A stretch of DNA of 7,590 nucleotides from Burkholderiaceae bacterium (GCA_031276435.1 JAISNB010000040.1:1-7590), one strand, 5' to 3'. Counted from the stretch's first letter, positions 1 through 4,893 are shown. The notes: generated by a model not told the origin, from the letters alone. A program made the numbers and translations.

Positions 1-207
1 GAGAGCAGCACGCAGGTGTCTGTGACCCTGCCGTATCAACCGCTGTCCGCGCAAGCGTCCAGCGCCGCCAAGGTCAGCGCGGTCCGGTTTCCCGCGCGCG
101 TCACGCAAAACGGAGCGCCGTCCCCGTCGGACGCTGAAGCCAGCAAACTGCGCGAGGCATTGGACCGCGCCGACGGTGGCTATGGCGCTGGCGGCGGCGA
201 TCAGTAA
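1..207 (+). CDS. C-terminal fragment of an unrecognised protein (start lies left of the window)
   Basis: Frame 1 is open from the first base to a TAA at 205-207, giving 68 residues. Nearly all third codon positions are G or C, as in the other genes here, which supports real coding. The visible part is hydrophilic and rich in Ala, Ser, Gln and Pro, begins with a short beta-like run (VSVTLPYQPL), and ends in a low-complexity glycine tail (DGGYGAGGGDQ). No membrane segment, cysteine cluster or catalytic motif is visible. A GTG at 16 could be read as a start, but nothing like a ribosome binding site precedes it, so a longer gene entering from the left is preferred. It converges on rimM, and the two stop codon regions overlap by 7 bp. 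I do not recognise the family. Confidence 0.55.
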   Translation, partial: ESSTQVSVTLPYQPLSAQASSAAKVSAVRFPARVTQNGAPSPSDAEASKLREALDRADGGYGAGGGDQ

Positions 208-797
208 TCGGGCTGCCAGTCCACCGTGATGCGGCCAGCGGGCAAGTCCACGCTGTCCACAAACGCATCGACAAACGGAATCAGCCGCTCCAGCGGTGGC
301 AGCCCGCTGGCCGCTGGCGCGCTTTCTTCTTGCTGCGCCGCCACCACCACCAGCACCGATTGCGGGCCGCTGGACATCAAATCAGCCACCCGGCCCAGCG
401 CCACGCCCTGGCGGTTGAACACGGCCAAGCCGATCAGATCGACCCAGTAATATTCGCCCGCTTCAGGCGTGGGAAAGTCGGAGCGCGCCACAAAAACACG
501 CGCGCCCTTGAGTTGCCCGGCCGCGTCGCGATCGGCAATGCCGCGCGCGCTGGCAACCACGCCATCGCCATGCGCCCGGGCCTGGTCGATGCGCAGGCGC
601 TGGCCGCCTTCAAAACAGCGCGCGCCGCGCTCGGGCGGCAGGACAAACCAGCGCCGACAATAAAAAAGCGCCTCGGGCGAGGCGCTGTAGGGCATGACCT
701 TGAACCAGCCCTTGACGCCCCAGGCGTCCTGGATGCGACCGACTTCCACCGCGTCCGCGGGCAAGTCGGCCATCTCGAGGCCGGAGGAAGGCGTCAT
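201..797 (-). CDS. rimM: Ribosome maturation factor RimM
   Basis: RimM is a cytoplasmic assembly factor for the 30S subunit. It binds ribosomal protein S19 and helps 16S rRNA head maturation. The 198-residue product has the family layout: an N-terminal RimM domain (about residues 16-105) with the signature VGRIQDAWGVKGWFKV at 19-34, then a PRC-barrel domain from about 115, opening with EYYWVDLIGLAV and ending in the typical IPFVDAFVDSVDL and VDWQPDY. An Ala/Glu/Ser-rich stretch between the barrel strands (about 150-165) looks like a variable loop. ATG at 797 is used; M9 (ATG at 773) is a possible alternative, and neither has a Shine-Dalgarno sequence. The gene follows rpsP by 34 bp and is very likely cotranscribed with it, consistent with a shared role in 30S assembly. 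In many bacteria trmD follows, but it is not seen here. Confidence 0.95.
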   Translation of the reverse strand: MTPSSGLEMADLPADAVEVGRIQDAWGVKGWFKVMPYSASPEALFYCRRWFVLPPERGARCFEGGQRLRIDQARAHGDGVVASARGIADRDAAGQLKGARVFVARSDFPTPEAGEYYWVDLIGLAVFNRQGVALGRVADLMSSGPQSVLVVVAAQQEESAPAASGLPPLERLIPFVDAFVDSVDLPAGRITVDWQPDY

Positions 798-831
798 TTT
801 CTACCGGGCCGCGCGGTTTCAAAAACCCGGG

Positions 832-1098
832 TCAGGCGGCAGCCGCTGGCGCAGCGGCCTTGGCGGCTTGCTTGGCCAGGCGATCCACGGTGGGCGATGC
901 CTGCGCGCCGACGCTTTTCCAGTGGTTCAGGCGGTCAAGGGCAATGCGCAAGCCCTCTTCACCCTCGGCGGCGCCCGGGTTGTAAAAGCCGATGCGCTCG
1001 ATGAAACGGCCATCGCGGCGCACGCGCTTGTCGGCCACGACGATGTTGTAAAAGGGGCGATGCTTGGAGCCGCCACGCGAAAGACGAATCACGACCAT
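832..1098 (-). CDS. rpsP: 30S ribosomal protein S16
   Basis: S16 binds 16S rRNA in the body of the small subunit and is needed for its assembly. The 88-residue product is full length. It begins MVVIRLSRGG, followed by KHRPFYNIVVAD and RRDGRFIERIGFYNP, which is the conserved S16 core; the GEEGLRIALDRLNHWKSVGAQ segment is also typical. The C-terminus carries an Ala/Lys-rich tail (from about residue 76), a variable part of the family. ATG at 1098 is the natural start; an AGGA lies 12 bases upstream, too far for a strong Shine-Dalgarno. It is the first gene of the rpsP-rimM unit. A TATAAT at 1246-1251 on this strand would give a leader of about 140 nt. Confidence 0.97.
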   Translation of the reverse strand: MVVIRLSRGGSKHRPFYNIVVADKRVRRDGRFIERIGFYNPGAAEGEEGLRIALDRLNHWKSVGAQASPTVDRLAKQAAKAAAPAAAA

Positions 1099-1187
1099 GA
1101 TTGGAATCAGTCCTGTGGAATTTTGGTAAGGCGAGCCGCCGCGCGCTCTTTGGGGTCACCCCTGAGGCCGCCGCTGCCGGTTTTTCC

Positions 1188-1236
1188 TTCAGTGTTGAGA
1201 CACGCCACATAACCACCCGGTCAGGGACACACTGAA
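1188..1236 (-). promoter_or_regulatory. Inverted repeat in the rpsP 5' leader
   Basis: TTCAGTGT at 1188-1195 and ACACTGAA at 1229-1236 form perfect 8-bp arms separated by 33 bases. Both lie downstream of the proposed rpsP -10, so the rpsP mRNA would carry this stem near its 5' end. A second small hairpin in the same leader, GGGGT/ACCCC at 1152-1162, lies closer to the start codon. Ribosomal protein operons often use structured leaders for feedback control, but I do not recognise this as a known leader family. An operator role in DNA or chance are the alternatives. Confidence 0.35.
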
Positions 1237-1244
1237 AAGCCGAT

Positions 1245-1250
1245 TATTAT
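1245..1250 (+). promoter_or_regulatory. Candidate -10 element for the GNAT gene
   Basis: TATTAT reads on the plus strand, offset by one base from the minus-strand TATAAT of rpsP. Transcription would begin near 1257, only about 8 bases before the ATG at 1265, which would give an almost leaderless mRNA. No good -35 sequence is visible upstream. The symmetry of the AT-rich core could let RNA polymerase start in either direction. Confidence 0.3.
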
Positions 1251-1251
1251 A
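1246..1251 (-). promoter_or_regulatory. Probable -10 element of the rpsP-rimM promoter
   Basis: A perfect TATAAT reads on the minus strand here, in an AT-rich island in otherwise GC-rich DNA, 147 bases upstream of the rpsP start. The -35 region, about 17 bp further upstream, falls inside the first codons of the divergent acetyltransferase gene and matches the consensus poorly (TCAAAA or a shifted variant). Transcription would start near 1239. Confidence 0.55.
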
Positions 1252-1264
1252 GCCTGTCCAGCCT

Positions 1265-1789
1265 ATGCTTTTGATCCGCGACAGCCACGATGGCGACATT
1301 GACGCCATTGCCGACATTTACGCGCACCATGTGCTTTGCAGCACGGGCACGTTCGAGGTCGATCCCCCATCGGCCACCGAGATGGCGCGCCGCCGCGCCG
1401 AGGTGCTGGGCCGCAGCCTGCCCTGGCTGGTGCTTGAAGAGGGCGGCGTCGTGCTTGGCTACACGTATTGCAACTGGTTCAAGCCGCGCCCGGCCTATCG
1501 GTTTTCGGCTGAAGATTCGATTTACCTGCACCCTGGCGCGCACGGGCGCGGCTTGGCGCGCGCCCTGCTGGCCGAACTGGGCGCGCGAGCGCAACGCGCT
1601 GGCGTGCGCAAGCTCATTGCCGTGATTGGCGACGCGGCCAACGCCAGCTCCATTGGCGCGCACCGCGCCTGCGGCTATCTGCCCGTGGGCGTCATTGCAG
1701 CTTGCGGCTGGAAGTTTGGGCGCTGGCTGGACATTGTTCTGATGGAAAAATCCCTGGGCTTTGGCGCCAGCCAGCCAGCCTCGGCCTGA
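1265..1789 (+). CDS. GNAT N-acetyltransferase, phosphinothricin acetyltransferase/MnaT-like
   Basis: This is a predicted cytoplasmic acetyl-CoA-dependent N-acetyltransferase of 174 residues, the usual length for the Pat/YncA(MnaT) branch of the GNAT fold. Members acetylate phosphinothricin, methionine sulfone/sulfoximine or related amino acids; the substrate cannot be read from this sequence. Branch hallmarks are IADIYAHHV and GTFEVDPPS near the N-terminus (about 15-36), WLVLEEGGVVLGYTY (54-68), the acetyl-CoA loop HGRGLARALL (93-102), NASSIGAHRACGY (126-138), and GWKFGRWLDIVLMEKSL (148-164). In the acetyl-CoA loop, His93 stands where Arg or Gln is usual in the Q/R-x-x-G-x-G/A motif. ATG at 1265 is the first start of the conserved domain and has no Shine-Dalgarno. 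The gene is divergent from rpsP and convergent with pit, so it is probably monocistronic. Family assignment is firm; function is inferred. Confidence 0.9.
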   Translation: MLLIRDSHDGDIDAIADIYAHHVLCSTGTFEVDPPSATEMARRRAEVLGRSLPWLVLEEGGVVLGYTYCNWFKPRPAYRFSAEDSIYLHPGAHGRGLARALLAELGARAQRAGVRKLIAVIGDAANASSIGAHRACGYLPVGVIAACGWKFGRWLDIVLMEKSLGFGASQPASA

Positions 1790-1807
1790 CCGACCGGCTG
1801 CTCGATC

Positions 1808-1826
1808 TGGCGCGCGCGGCGCGCCA
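1808..1826. terminator. GC-rich hairpin between convergent GNAT and pit genes
   Basis: TGGCGCGC at 1808-1815 and GCGCGCCA at 1819-1826 are perfect 8-bp arms around a 3-base loop. The hairpin lies in the 48-bp gap between two convergent stop codons, the usual place for a terminator serving both strands. There is no T-tract on either side, so it is not a standard intrinsic terminator. It may instead block 3' exonucleases or assist another termination mode. Confidence 0.4.
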
Positions 1827-1837
1827 ATCAGGGTAAA

Positions 1838-2848
1838 TCAGAACAGCAGCGTACTGACCCAATAGGCCAGCGCGGCCACCAGAGCGGCTGCCGGAATGGT
1901 CAGCACCCAGGCCCACACGATGTTGCCCGCCACACCCCAGCGCACAGCCGCCGCGCGCTGCGTGGAACCCACACCCACAATGGCACCGGTGATGGTGTGC
2001 GTGGTGGACACGGGAATGCCCAGCCCGGTGGCAACAAACAGCGTGAGCGCGCCGCCCGTTTCAGCGCAGAACCCGCCCACCGGCTTGAGCTTGGTGATTT
2101 TCTGGCCCATGGTTTTCACGATGCGCCAACCGCCGAACATGGTGCCCAGGCCGATGGCGGCGTAGCAACTGACCACGGCCCACACGGGCGGCTCGGCATC
2201 GCCCGCGGCACTGTAGCCCGTGGCGATGAGCAGCATCCAGATGATGCCGATGGTTTTCTGCGCGTCGTTGCCGCCGTGCCCCAGGCTGTAGGCCCCGGCT
2301 GAAAGCAGTTGCAGCCGCCTGAACCAGTGATCGACCTTGCTGGGCCGCGCGCGGCGGCACAGCCAGGCCACCAGCACCATCATCAGCGAGCCAAGCAGGT
2401 ACCCGAGCAGCGGCGAGACAAAAATGAAGACCACGGTTTTGACGATACCCGATGTCACCAGCACGCCCGGCCCGGCCTTGGCCGCCGCCGCGCCCACGAT
2501 GCCGCCAATCAGTGCGTGCGACGAACTGCTGGGAATGCCCCAGTGCCAGGTGGCCAGATTCCAGACGATGGCGCCCACCAGCGCGCCGAACACCACGTTC
2601 ACGTCCACCACGCCGGGCTGCACAATGCCCTTGCCCACAGTGGCGGCCACCGACAGGTGGAAGATGAAGATGGCCACCACATTGAAAAAGGCCGCAAAGA
2701 CCACGGCCTGGGTCGGCTTGAGAACGCCGGTTGACACCACGGTGGCAATCGAATTGGCCGCGTCGTGAAACCCGTTCATGAAGTCGAAGGCGATGGCCAT
2801 CAGCACCAGCAACACGACCACCCACAAAGCTGCCTGCACCGTTTCCAT
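1838..2848 (-). CDS. pit: Inorganic phosphate transporter, Pit/PHO4 family
   Basis: Predicted inner-membrane low-affinity phosphate (or metal-phosphate) permease, driven by the proton gradient in characterised Pit proteins. The 336-residue product is hydrophobic, with roughly ten membrane segments. It has the paired PHO4 signatures: FDFMNGFHDAANSIAT (21-36) and GHGGNDAQKTIGII (190-203), each followed by a serine/threonine-rich turn, GIPSSSSHALIGG (104-116) and GIPVSTTHTITGA (277-289). This is the internal inverted duplication typical of the family. ATG at 2848 is chosen because the conserved METVQAALW start lies there; the frame is open further upstream to 2959, but that stretch is charged, unlike the family, and overlaps the DUF47 gene. 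It follows the DUF47 gene by 59 bp, and the two are probably one operon. No strong Shine-Dalgarno; an AAGAAGAAG run lies about 17 bases upstream. Confidence 0.95.
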   Translation of the reverse strand: METVQAALWVVVLLVLMAIAFDFMNGFHDAANSIATVVSTGVLKPTQAVVFAAFFNVVAIFIFHLSVAATVGKGIVQPGVVDVNVVFGALVGAIVWNLATWHWGIPSSSSHALIGGIVGAAAAKAGPGVLVTSGIVKTVVFIFVSPLLGYLLGSLMMVLVAWLCRRARPSKVDHWFRRLQLLSAGAYSLGHGGNDAQKTIGIIWMLLIATGYSAAGDAEPPVWAVVSCYAAIGLGTMFGGWRIVKTMGQKITKLKPVGGFCAETGGALTLFVATGLGIPVSTTHTITGAIVGVGSTQRAAAVRWGVAGNIVWAWVLTIPAAALVAALAYWVSTLLF

Positions 2849-2907
2849 AAAGTACCGTGACGTGATTTCTTCTTCTTGCGCGCGCGGGCGTGTCTCGCCT
2901 GGCCCGC

Positions 2908-3555
2908 TCAGGCGTTTTCGAGCACGATGCCCTCGATCTGGTTGGCCACCGCCTTGCATTTGTCGGTCACGGTTTCCAGCAGTTCGTACACTTCTTTTTG
3001 CTTGATGAGTTCACGCACGTCGGGCTGCTGCCTGAACAACTGGCCGATGGCGCCACGCATGACGCGGTCGGCATCGGCTTCCAGTTGCGCGATCTCGGCG
3101 CAGGTTTTCAGCGCATCGTCGGCGCTGGCCTGCTCGGAAATCCTGCCCAGCAGGCCCACGGCGTGGGCCAGCCGGTTGCAGCAGCGCACGGACAAATCGG
3201 TCAGGCTGCGCATCTCGTCGGTCAGGCGCGCCATCTCGTAGAGCGCCAGCGTTTCGGCCAGGTTTTGCAGCAGGTCAACCACGTCGTCCATGCGGTTGAC
3301 CAGTTCATGAATCTGCTCGCGGTCTATGGGCGTGATGAACGTGGTGTGGATCAGGCGGTTGACTTGGCCGGTAACCAGATCGGCGGCGGCCTCGGCGCGA
3401 TCGACCGCCTGGCTGTACTGCTGGCTCAACCGGGGGTCGCCGTAATGGCCGACCAGATCGGAAAAAGCCGCCGCGGCTTCGGAAATGTGGGCTGCATGCT
3501 GGTTGAATAGCTCAAAAAAATTGCCGCTTTTGGGCAAGAGCTTGGAGAACAGCAT
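2908..3555 (-). CDS. DUF47 (PhoU-like) Pit accessory protein
   Basis: This encodes a 215-residue soluble, all-helical protein of the DUF47/TIGR00153 family, distantly related to PhoU. Such proteins are commonly encoded next to pit genes, as in the orfA-pit operon of Sinorhizobium meliloti, and are thought to modulate Pit activity or phosphate signalling. Family features are the start FSKLLPKSGNFFELFNQHA, the acidic helix NRMDDVVDLLQNLAETLALYE, and the C-terminal KEVYELLETVTDKCKAVANQIEGIVLENA, where the repeated acidic and Asp residues recall PhoU metal-binding helices. ATG at 3555 is preferred; a TTG at 3561 in frame would add two residues, but AGAAAAG is better spaced for the ATG. First gene of the predicted operon with pit downstream. 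No clear Pho box is visible upstream. Confidence 0.92.
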   Translation of the reverse strand: MLFSKLLPKSGNFFELFNQHAAHISEAAAAFSDLVGHYGDPRLSQQYSQAVDRAEAAADLVTGQVNRLIHTTFITPIDREQIHELVNRMDDVVDLLQNLAETLALYEMARLTDEMRSLTDLSVRCCNRLAHAVGLLGRISEQASADDALKTCAEIAQLEADADRVMRGAIGQLFRQQPDVRELIKQKEVYELLETVTDKCKAVANQIEGIVLENA

Positions 3556-3590
3556 GAACAAACACTTTTCTGATTGTGACTGAACCGTGT

Positions 3591-3596
3591 ATTTTA
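3591..3596 (-). promoter_or_regulatory. Possible -10 element for the DUF47-pit operon
   Basis: TAAAAT reads on the minus strand in an AT-rich patch 35 bases upstream of the DUF47 ATG. It would place the start of transcription near 3584 and a short leader of about 28 nt. The -35 region is poor (GGAAAA at 17-bp spacing). A TTGATT at 3602-3607 is too close to serve as its -35. Confidence 0.3.
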
Positions 3597-3663
3597 AATG
3601 TAATCAATGTGCCTTTTCCGCAATGCAGCCGACATGTGGCGCTTTGCACCAAAGAGTGCTCAT

Positions 3664-3713
3664 CCTCTCTCGCCCCTACCGGGGCACTCTCTCCCTAAAA
3701 GGGAGAGAGGAAG
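3664..3713 (+). repeat. Double-hairpin intergenic repeat, copy 1
   Basis: This 50-bp unit matches copy 2 at 3841-3890 in the same orientation over almost its whole length, differing mainly in the two loops. It begins CCTCTCTCGCCCCT and ends GGGAGAGAGGAAG. It contains two adjacent hairpins: GCCCC/GGGGC with a short loop, and TCTCTCCC/GGGAGAGA around TAAAA. The outer CCTCTCTC can alternatively pair with GAGAGAGG. It is REP-like in character; no transposase is present in the window. Confidence 0.75.
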
Positions 3714-3756
3714 GTATGCGCGGTGCGCAATCATTGATTGCCATCGCCACCTTGGG

Positions 3757-3781
3757 CAAATGTGGCGCATTTGTATTTTTT
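3757..3781 (+). terminator. Orphan terminator-like hairpin with T-tract
   Basis: CAAATG at 3757-3762 and CATTTG at 3768-3773 form perfect 6-bp arms around TGGCG, followed by TA and six T residues (3776-3781). This is the form of an intrinsic terminator on the plus strand, though the stem is short and partly AT. No plus-strand gene is visible upstream; the nearest gene is DUF47 on the minus strand. It could end a small RNA or an upstream antisense transcript, or be a chance structure. Confidence 0.35.
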
Positions 3782-3782
3782 A

Positions 3783-3804
3783 CCCTCGCCCCTTGAGGTG
3801 AGGG
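3783..3804. repeat. Short palindrome related to the intergenic repeats
   Basis: CCCTCGCC at 3783-3790 pairs with GGTGAGGG at 3797-3804 with one G-T wobble, around the loop CCTTGA. Its CCCTCGCCCC start resembles the CTCTCGCCCC of the two longer repeats, so it may be a divergent or truncated member of the same group. Confidence 0.45.
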
Positions 3805-3840
3805 GTTCAGCCATGCAAACTGGAGCAGCGTTGTGCCAAC

Positions 3841-3890
3841 CCTCTCTCGCCCCTTCGGGGCAATCTCTCCCATGAATGGGAGAGAGGAAG
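3841..3890 (+). repeat. Double-hairpin intergenic repeat, copy 2
   Basis: Second copy, 177 bp to the right of copy 1 and in the same orientation. It starts CCTCTCTCGCCCCT, has the small hairpin GCCCC/GGGGC around TT C, then TCTCTCCC/GGGAGAGA around ATGAAT, and ends GAGGAAG. Loop sequences differ from copy 1 (ATGAAT against TAAAA) while the arms are kept. That pattern suggests the folded structure is conserved, not just recent duplication. Confidence 0.75.
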
Positions 3891-3935
3891 ACAGGCGGCT
3901 GCGCGAGCAGTAAAGGCTTCGCACCAATGAAAGGT

Positions 3936-3998
3936 GGATTGCCACGCGCCCTGCGGGCACTCGCAATGACGACGAGGTGGGCTGTGGTTGCAATGACG
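3936..3998. repeat. REP-like element with GCAATGACG units
   Basis: Reading on the minus strand, CGTCATTGCGAG leads through a GCCCGCAGGGC hairpin to GGCAATCC, with ATTGC (3938-3942) and GCAAT (3963-3967) near the ends. GTCATTGCGAG...GGCAATCC elements of this kind recur in many bacterial genomes. GCAATGACG occurs at 3963-3971 and 3990-3998, and again at 4074-4082, which suggests nested or decayed copies. Confidence 0.5.
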
Positions 3999-4020
3999 GA
4001 GAGGCGAAAGCGCACCTCTC
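3999..4020. repeat. Hairpin GAGAGGCG/CGC(A)CCTCTC
   Basis: GAGAGGCG at 3999-4006 pairs with CGCACCTCTC at 4011-4020, with one bulged A and an AAAG loop. It directly abuts the second GCAATGACG unit and shares the GAGAGG/CCTCTC arms of the double-hairpin repeats to its left, so it is probably part of the same repeat patchwork. Confidence 0.4.
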
Positions 4021-4104
4021 TGCCCCGCAACGACGCGCAAGAACAGCAGCGTCCCGTTTTGCGATCTTCGAACGCAATGACGATGCTCTGGGGGATTGTC
4101 GCGC

Positions 4105-4127
4105 GCCGCGCCGCTACAATGCGCGGC
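4105..4127 (+). promoter_or_regulatory. Predicted gmk promoter -10 inside an inverted repeat
   Basis: TACAAT at 4115-4120 is a good -10 hexamer 30 bases before the gmk ATG. It is enclosed by a perfect 7-bp inverted repeat, GCCGCGC at 4105-4111 and GCGCGGC at 4121-4127. No good -35 is found at normal spacing (GGGATT at 17 bp); a TTGTCG at 4096-4101 is 4 bp too close. The repeat could be an operator, or simply reflect GC-rich composition. Confidence 0.45.
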
Positions 4128-4150
4128 AATCTTGAGCGCGCGCAGAGCAC

Positions 4151-4771
4151 ATGGAATACCCCGGTCATTTGTTTGTGGTGGCAGCCCCGAGCGGGACGGG
4201 CAAATCGAGTCTGGTCAAGGCGCTGATAGAGGCCGATGCGGGCGTGCGCCCTTCGATTTCTCACACCACGCGCAAGCCGCGCGGGCAGGAGCGGCATGGC
4301 CGCGAATATTTCTTTGTCAGCCAGGAAGCGTTCGACGCGCTGGCCGAACGCGGCGGCTTTGTGGAATGGGCCTTGGTGCATGGCAACCGCTACGGCACAT
4401 CGCGCCAGGGCATCGAGCAGCGCATGGCCGAAGGCGGCGATGTGGTGCTCGAAATCGACTGGCAAGGCGCGCTGCAAATCAAGCAACGCTTTGCCAACGC
4501 CGTGCTCATCTTTGTGCTCCCGCCCAGCCTGGCCGAGTTGCGCGCCCGGCTCCAGCACCGCGGCGAGGACGCGCCCGAAGTCATTGACCTGCGCATGCAA
4601 AACGTGGGCCAGGAGTTGGCGCAGGTCGAAAAGTTCGACTTCGTTATAATTAACGAATTGTTTGAACGCGCTCTTTCCGACCTCAAAGCCATTGTGCACG
4701 CGCAACGCCTGCGCTACAGCGCGCAAAGGGCCGCCCGGCCAGAGACGTTCAAGGCATTGAACATCGACTGA
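4151..4771 (+). CDS. gmk: Guanylate kinase
   Basis: Guanylate kinase transfers phosphate from ATP to GMP, giving GDP for GTP, dGTP and ultimately (p)ppGpp synthesis, in the cytoplasm. The 206-residue product is normal length. The P-loop is APSGTGKSS (12-20). The GMP-binding region holds SHTTRKPRGQE (37-47), HGREYFF (49-55), E72 in GGFVEWALVHG, and YGTS (81-84). VLEIDWQGALQIK and the lid segment with LQHRGED are also typical. ATG at 4151 is supported by the conserved N-terminus directly before the P-loop; only a weak purine stretch (AGAG) precedes it. rpoZ follows 122 bp downstream on the same strand, then spoT. The product feeds the substrate pool used by SpoT. An AT-rich palindrome with a TATAAT lies within its 3' third (4640-4657). 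Confidence 0.97.
   Translation: MEYPGHLFVVAAPSGTGKSSLVKALIEADAGVRPSISHTTRKPRGQERHGREYFFVSQEAFDALAERGGFVEWALVHGNRYGTSRQGIEQRMAEGGDVVLEIDWQGALQIKQRFANAVLIFVLPPSLAELRARLQHRGEDAPEVIDLRMQNVGQELAQVEKFDFVIINELFERALSDLKAIVHAQRLRYSAQRAARPETFKALNID
4640..4657 (+). promoter_or_regulatory. AT-rich palindrome with TATAAT inside gmk
   Basis: TTCGTTA at 4640-4646 and TAACGAA at 4651-4657 are perfect 7-bp arms around TAAT. The plus strand contains TATAAT at 4645-4650, which could be the -10 of an internal promoter for rpoZ, 244 bp upstream of its start. No good -35 is seen at normal spacing. The coding sequence here uses ATA for Ile166, a codon that is rare in GC-rich genomes. Confidence 0.3.
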
Positions 4772-4893
4772 CGATACGCCCATCATTCCCTTTTGCTCCC
4801 GTTCTACGGATCGCACTCGCACCCAAACCGCCCTGACCGAACACGGGTCTTGGCCCCATTCTCACTACCTGTTTTTTTGGACACACAACCGCC

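Larger units (their letters stand above)
3556..4150. other. Repeat-rich intergenic region without a convincing gene
   Basis: The 595 bases between the divergent DUF47 and gmk genes hold no open frame with coding character or recognisable protein. Short open frames run through palindromes and antisense to gmk. What is present is a series of hairpin-forming repeats, listed individually, and the two outward promoters. The patchwork resembles accumulations of REP-like or small palindromic intergenic elements. Confidence 0.7.

Noticed and set aside
330..1212. Plus-strand open frames of 172-224 codons opposite rimM and rpsP
   Set aside because: They are antisense to two clearly recognised ribosome-related genes, have Arg/Pro/Ala-biased composition typical of shadow frames, and show no domain.
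2849..2959. N-terminal extension of pit to 373 residues
   Set aside because: The added 37 residues are charged, unlike the family, overlap the DUF47 coding region, and the conserved METVQAALW start fits the usual 336-residue length.
3556..3610. Pho box upstream of DUF47-pit
   Set aside because: No pair of CTGTCA-like half-sites at 11-bp spacing could be made out; the GTTCAGTCACAATCAG stretch is too weak a match.
3664..4082. CRISPR array
   Set aside because: There are repeated units, but they are few, irregularly spaced, palindromic in different ways, and lack uniform spacers or cas genes.
3731..4822. Long minus-strand open frame of 363 codons across gmk and the repeat region
   Set aside because: It is antisense to the whole of gmk, which has unmistakable guanylate kinase motifs, and runs through palindromic repeats; its product resembles no family and is an effect of GC-rich codon structure.
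4850..4893. Terminator between gmk and rpoZ at the seven-T run
   Set aside because: The only hairpin before the T-run (GGG/CCC near 4845-4857) is three to four pairs long and separated from the T residues by about 15 bases.
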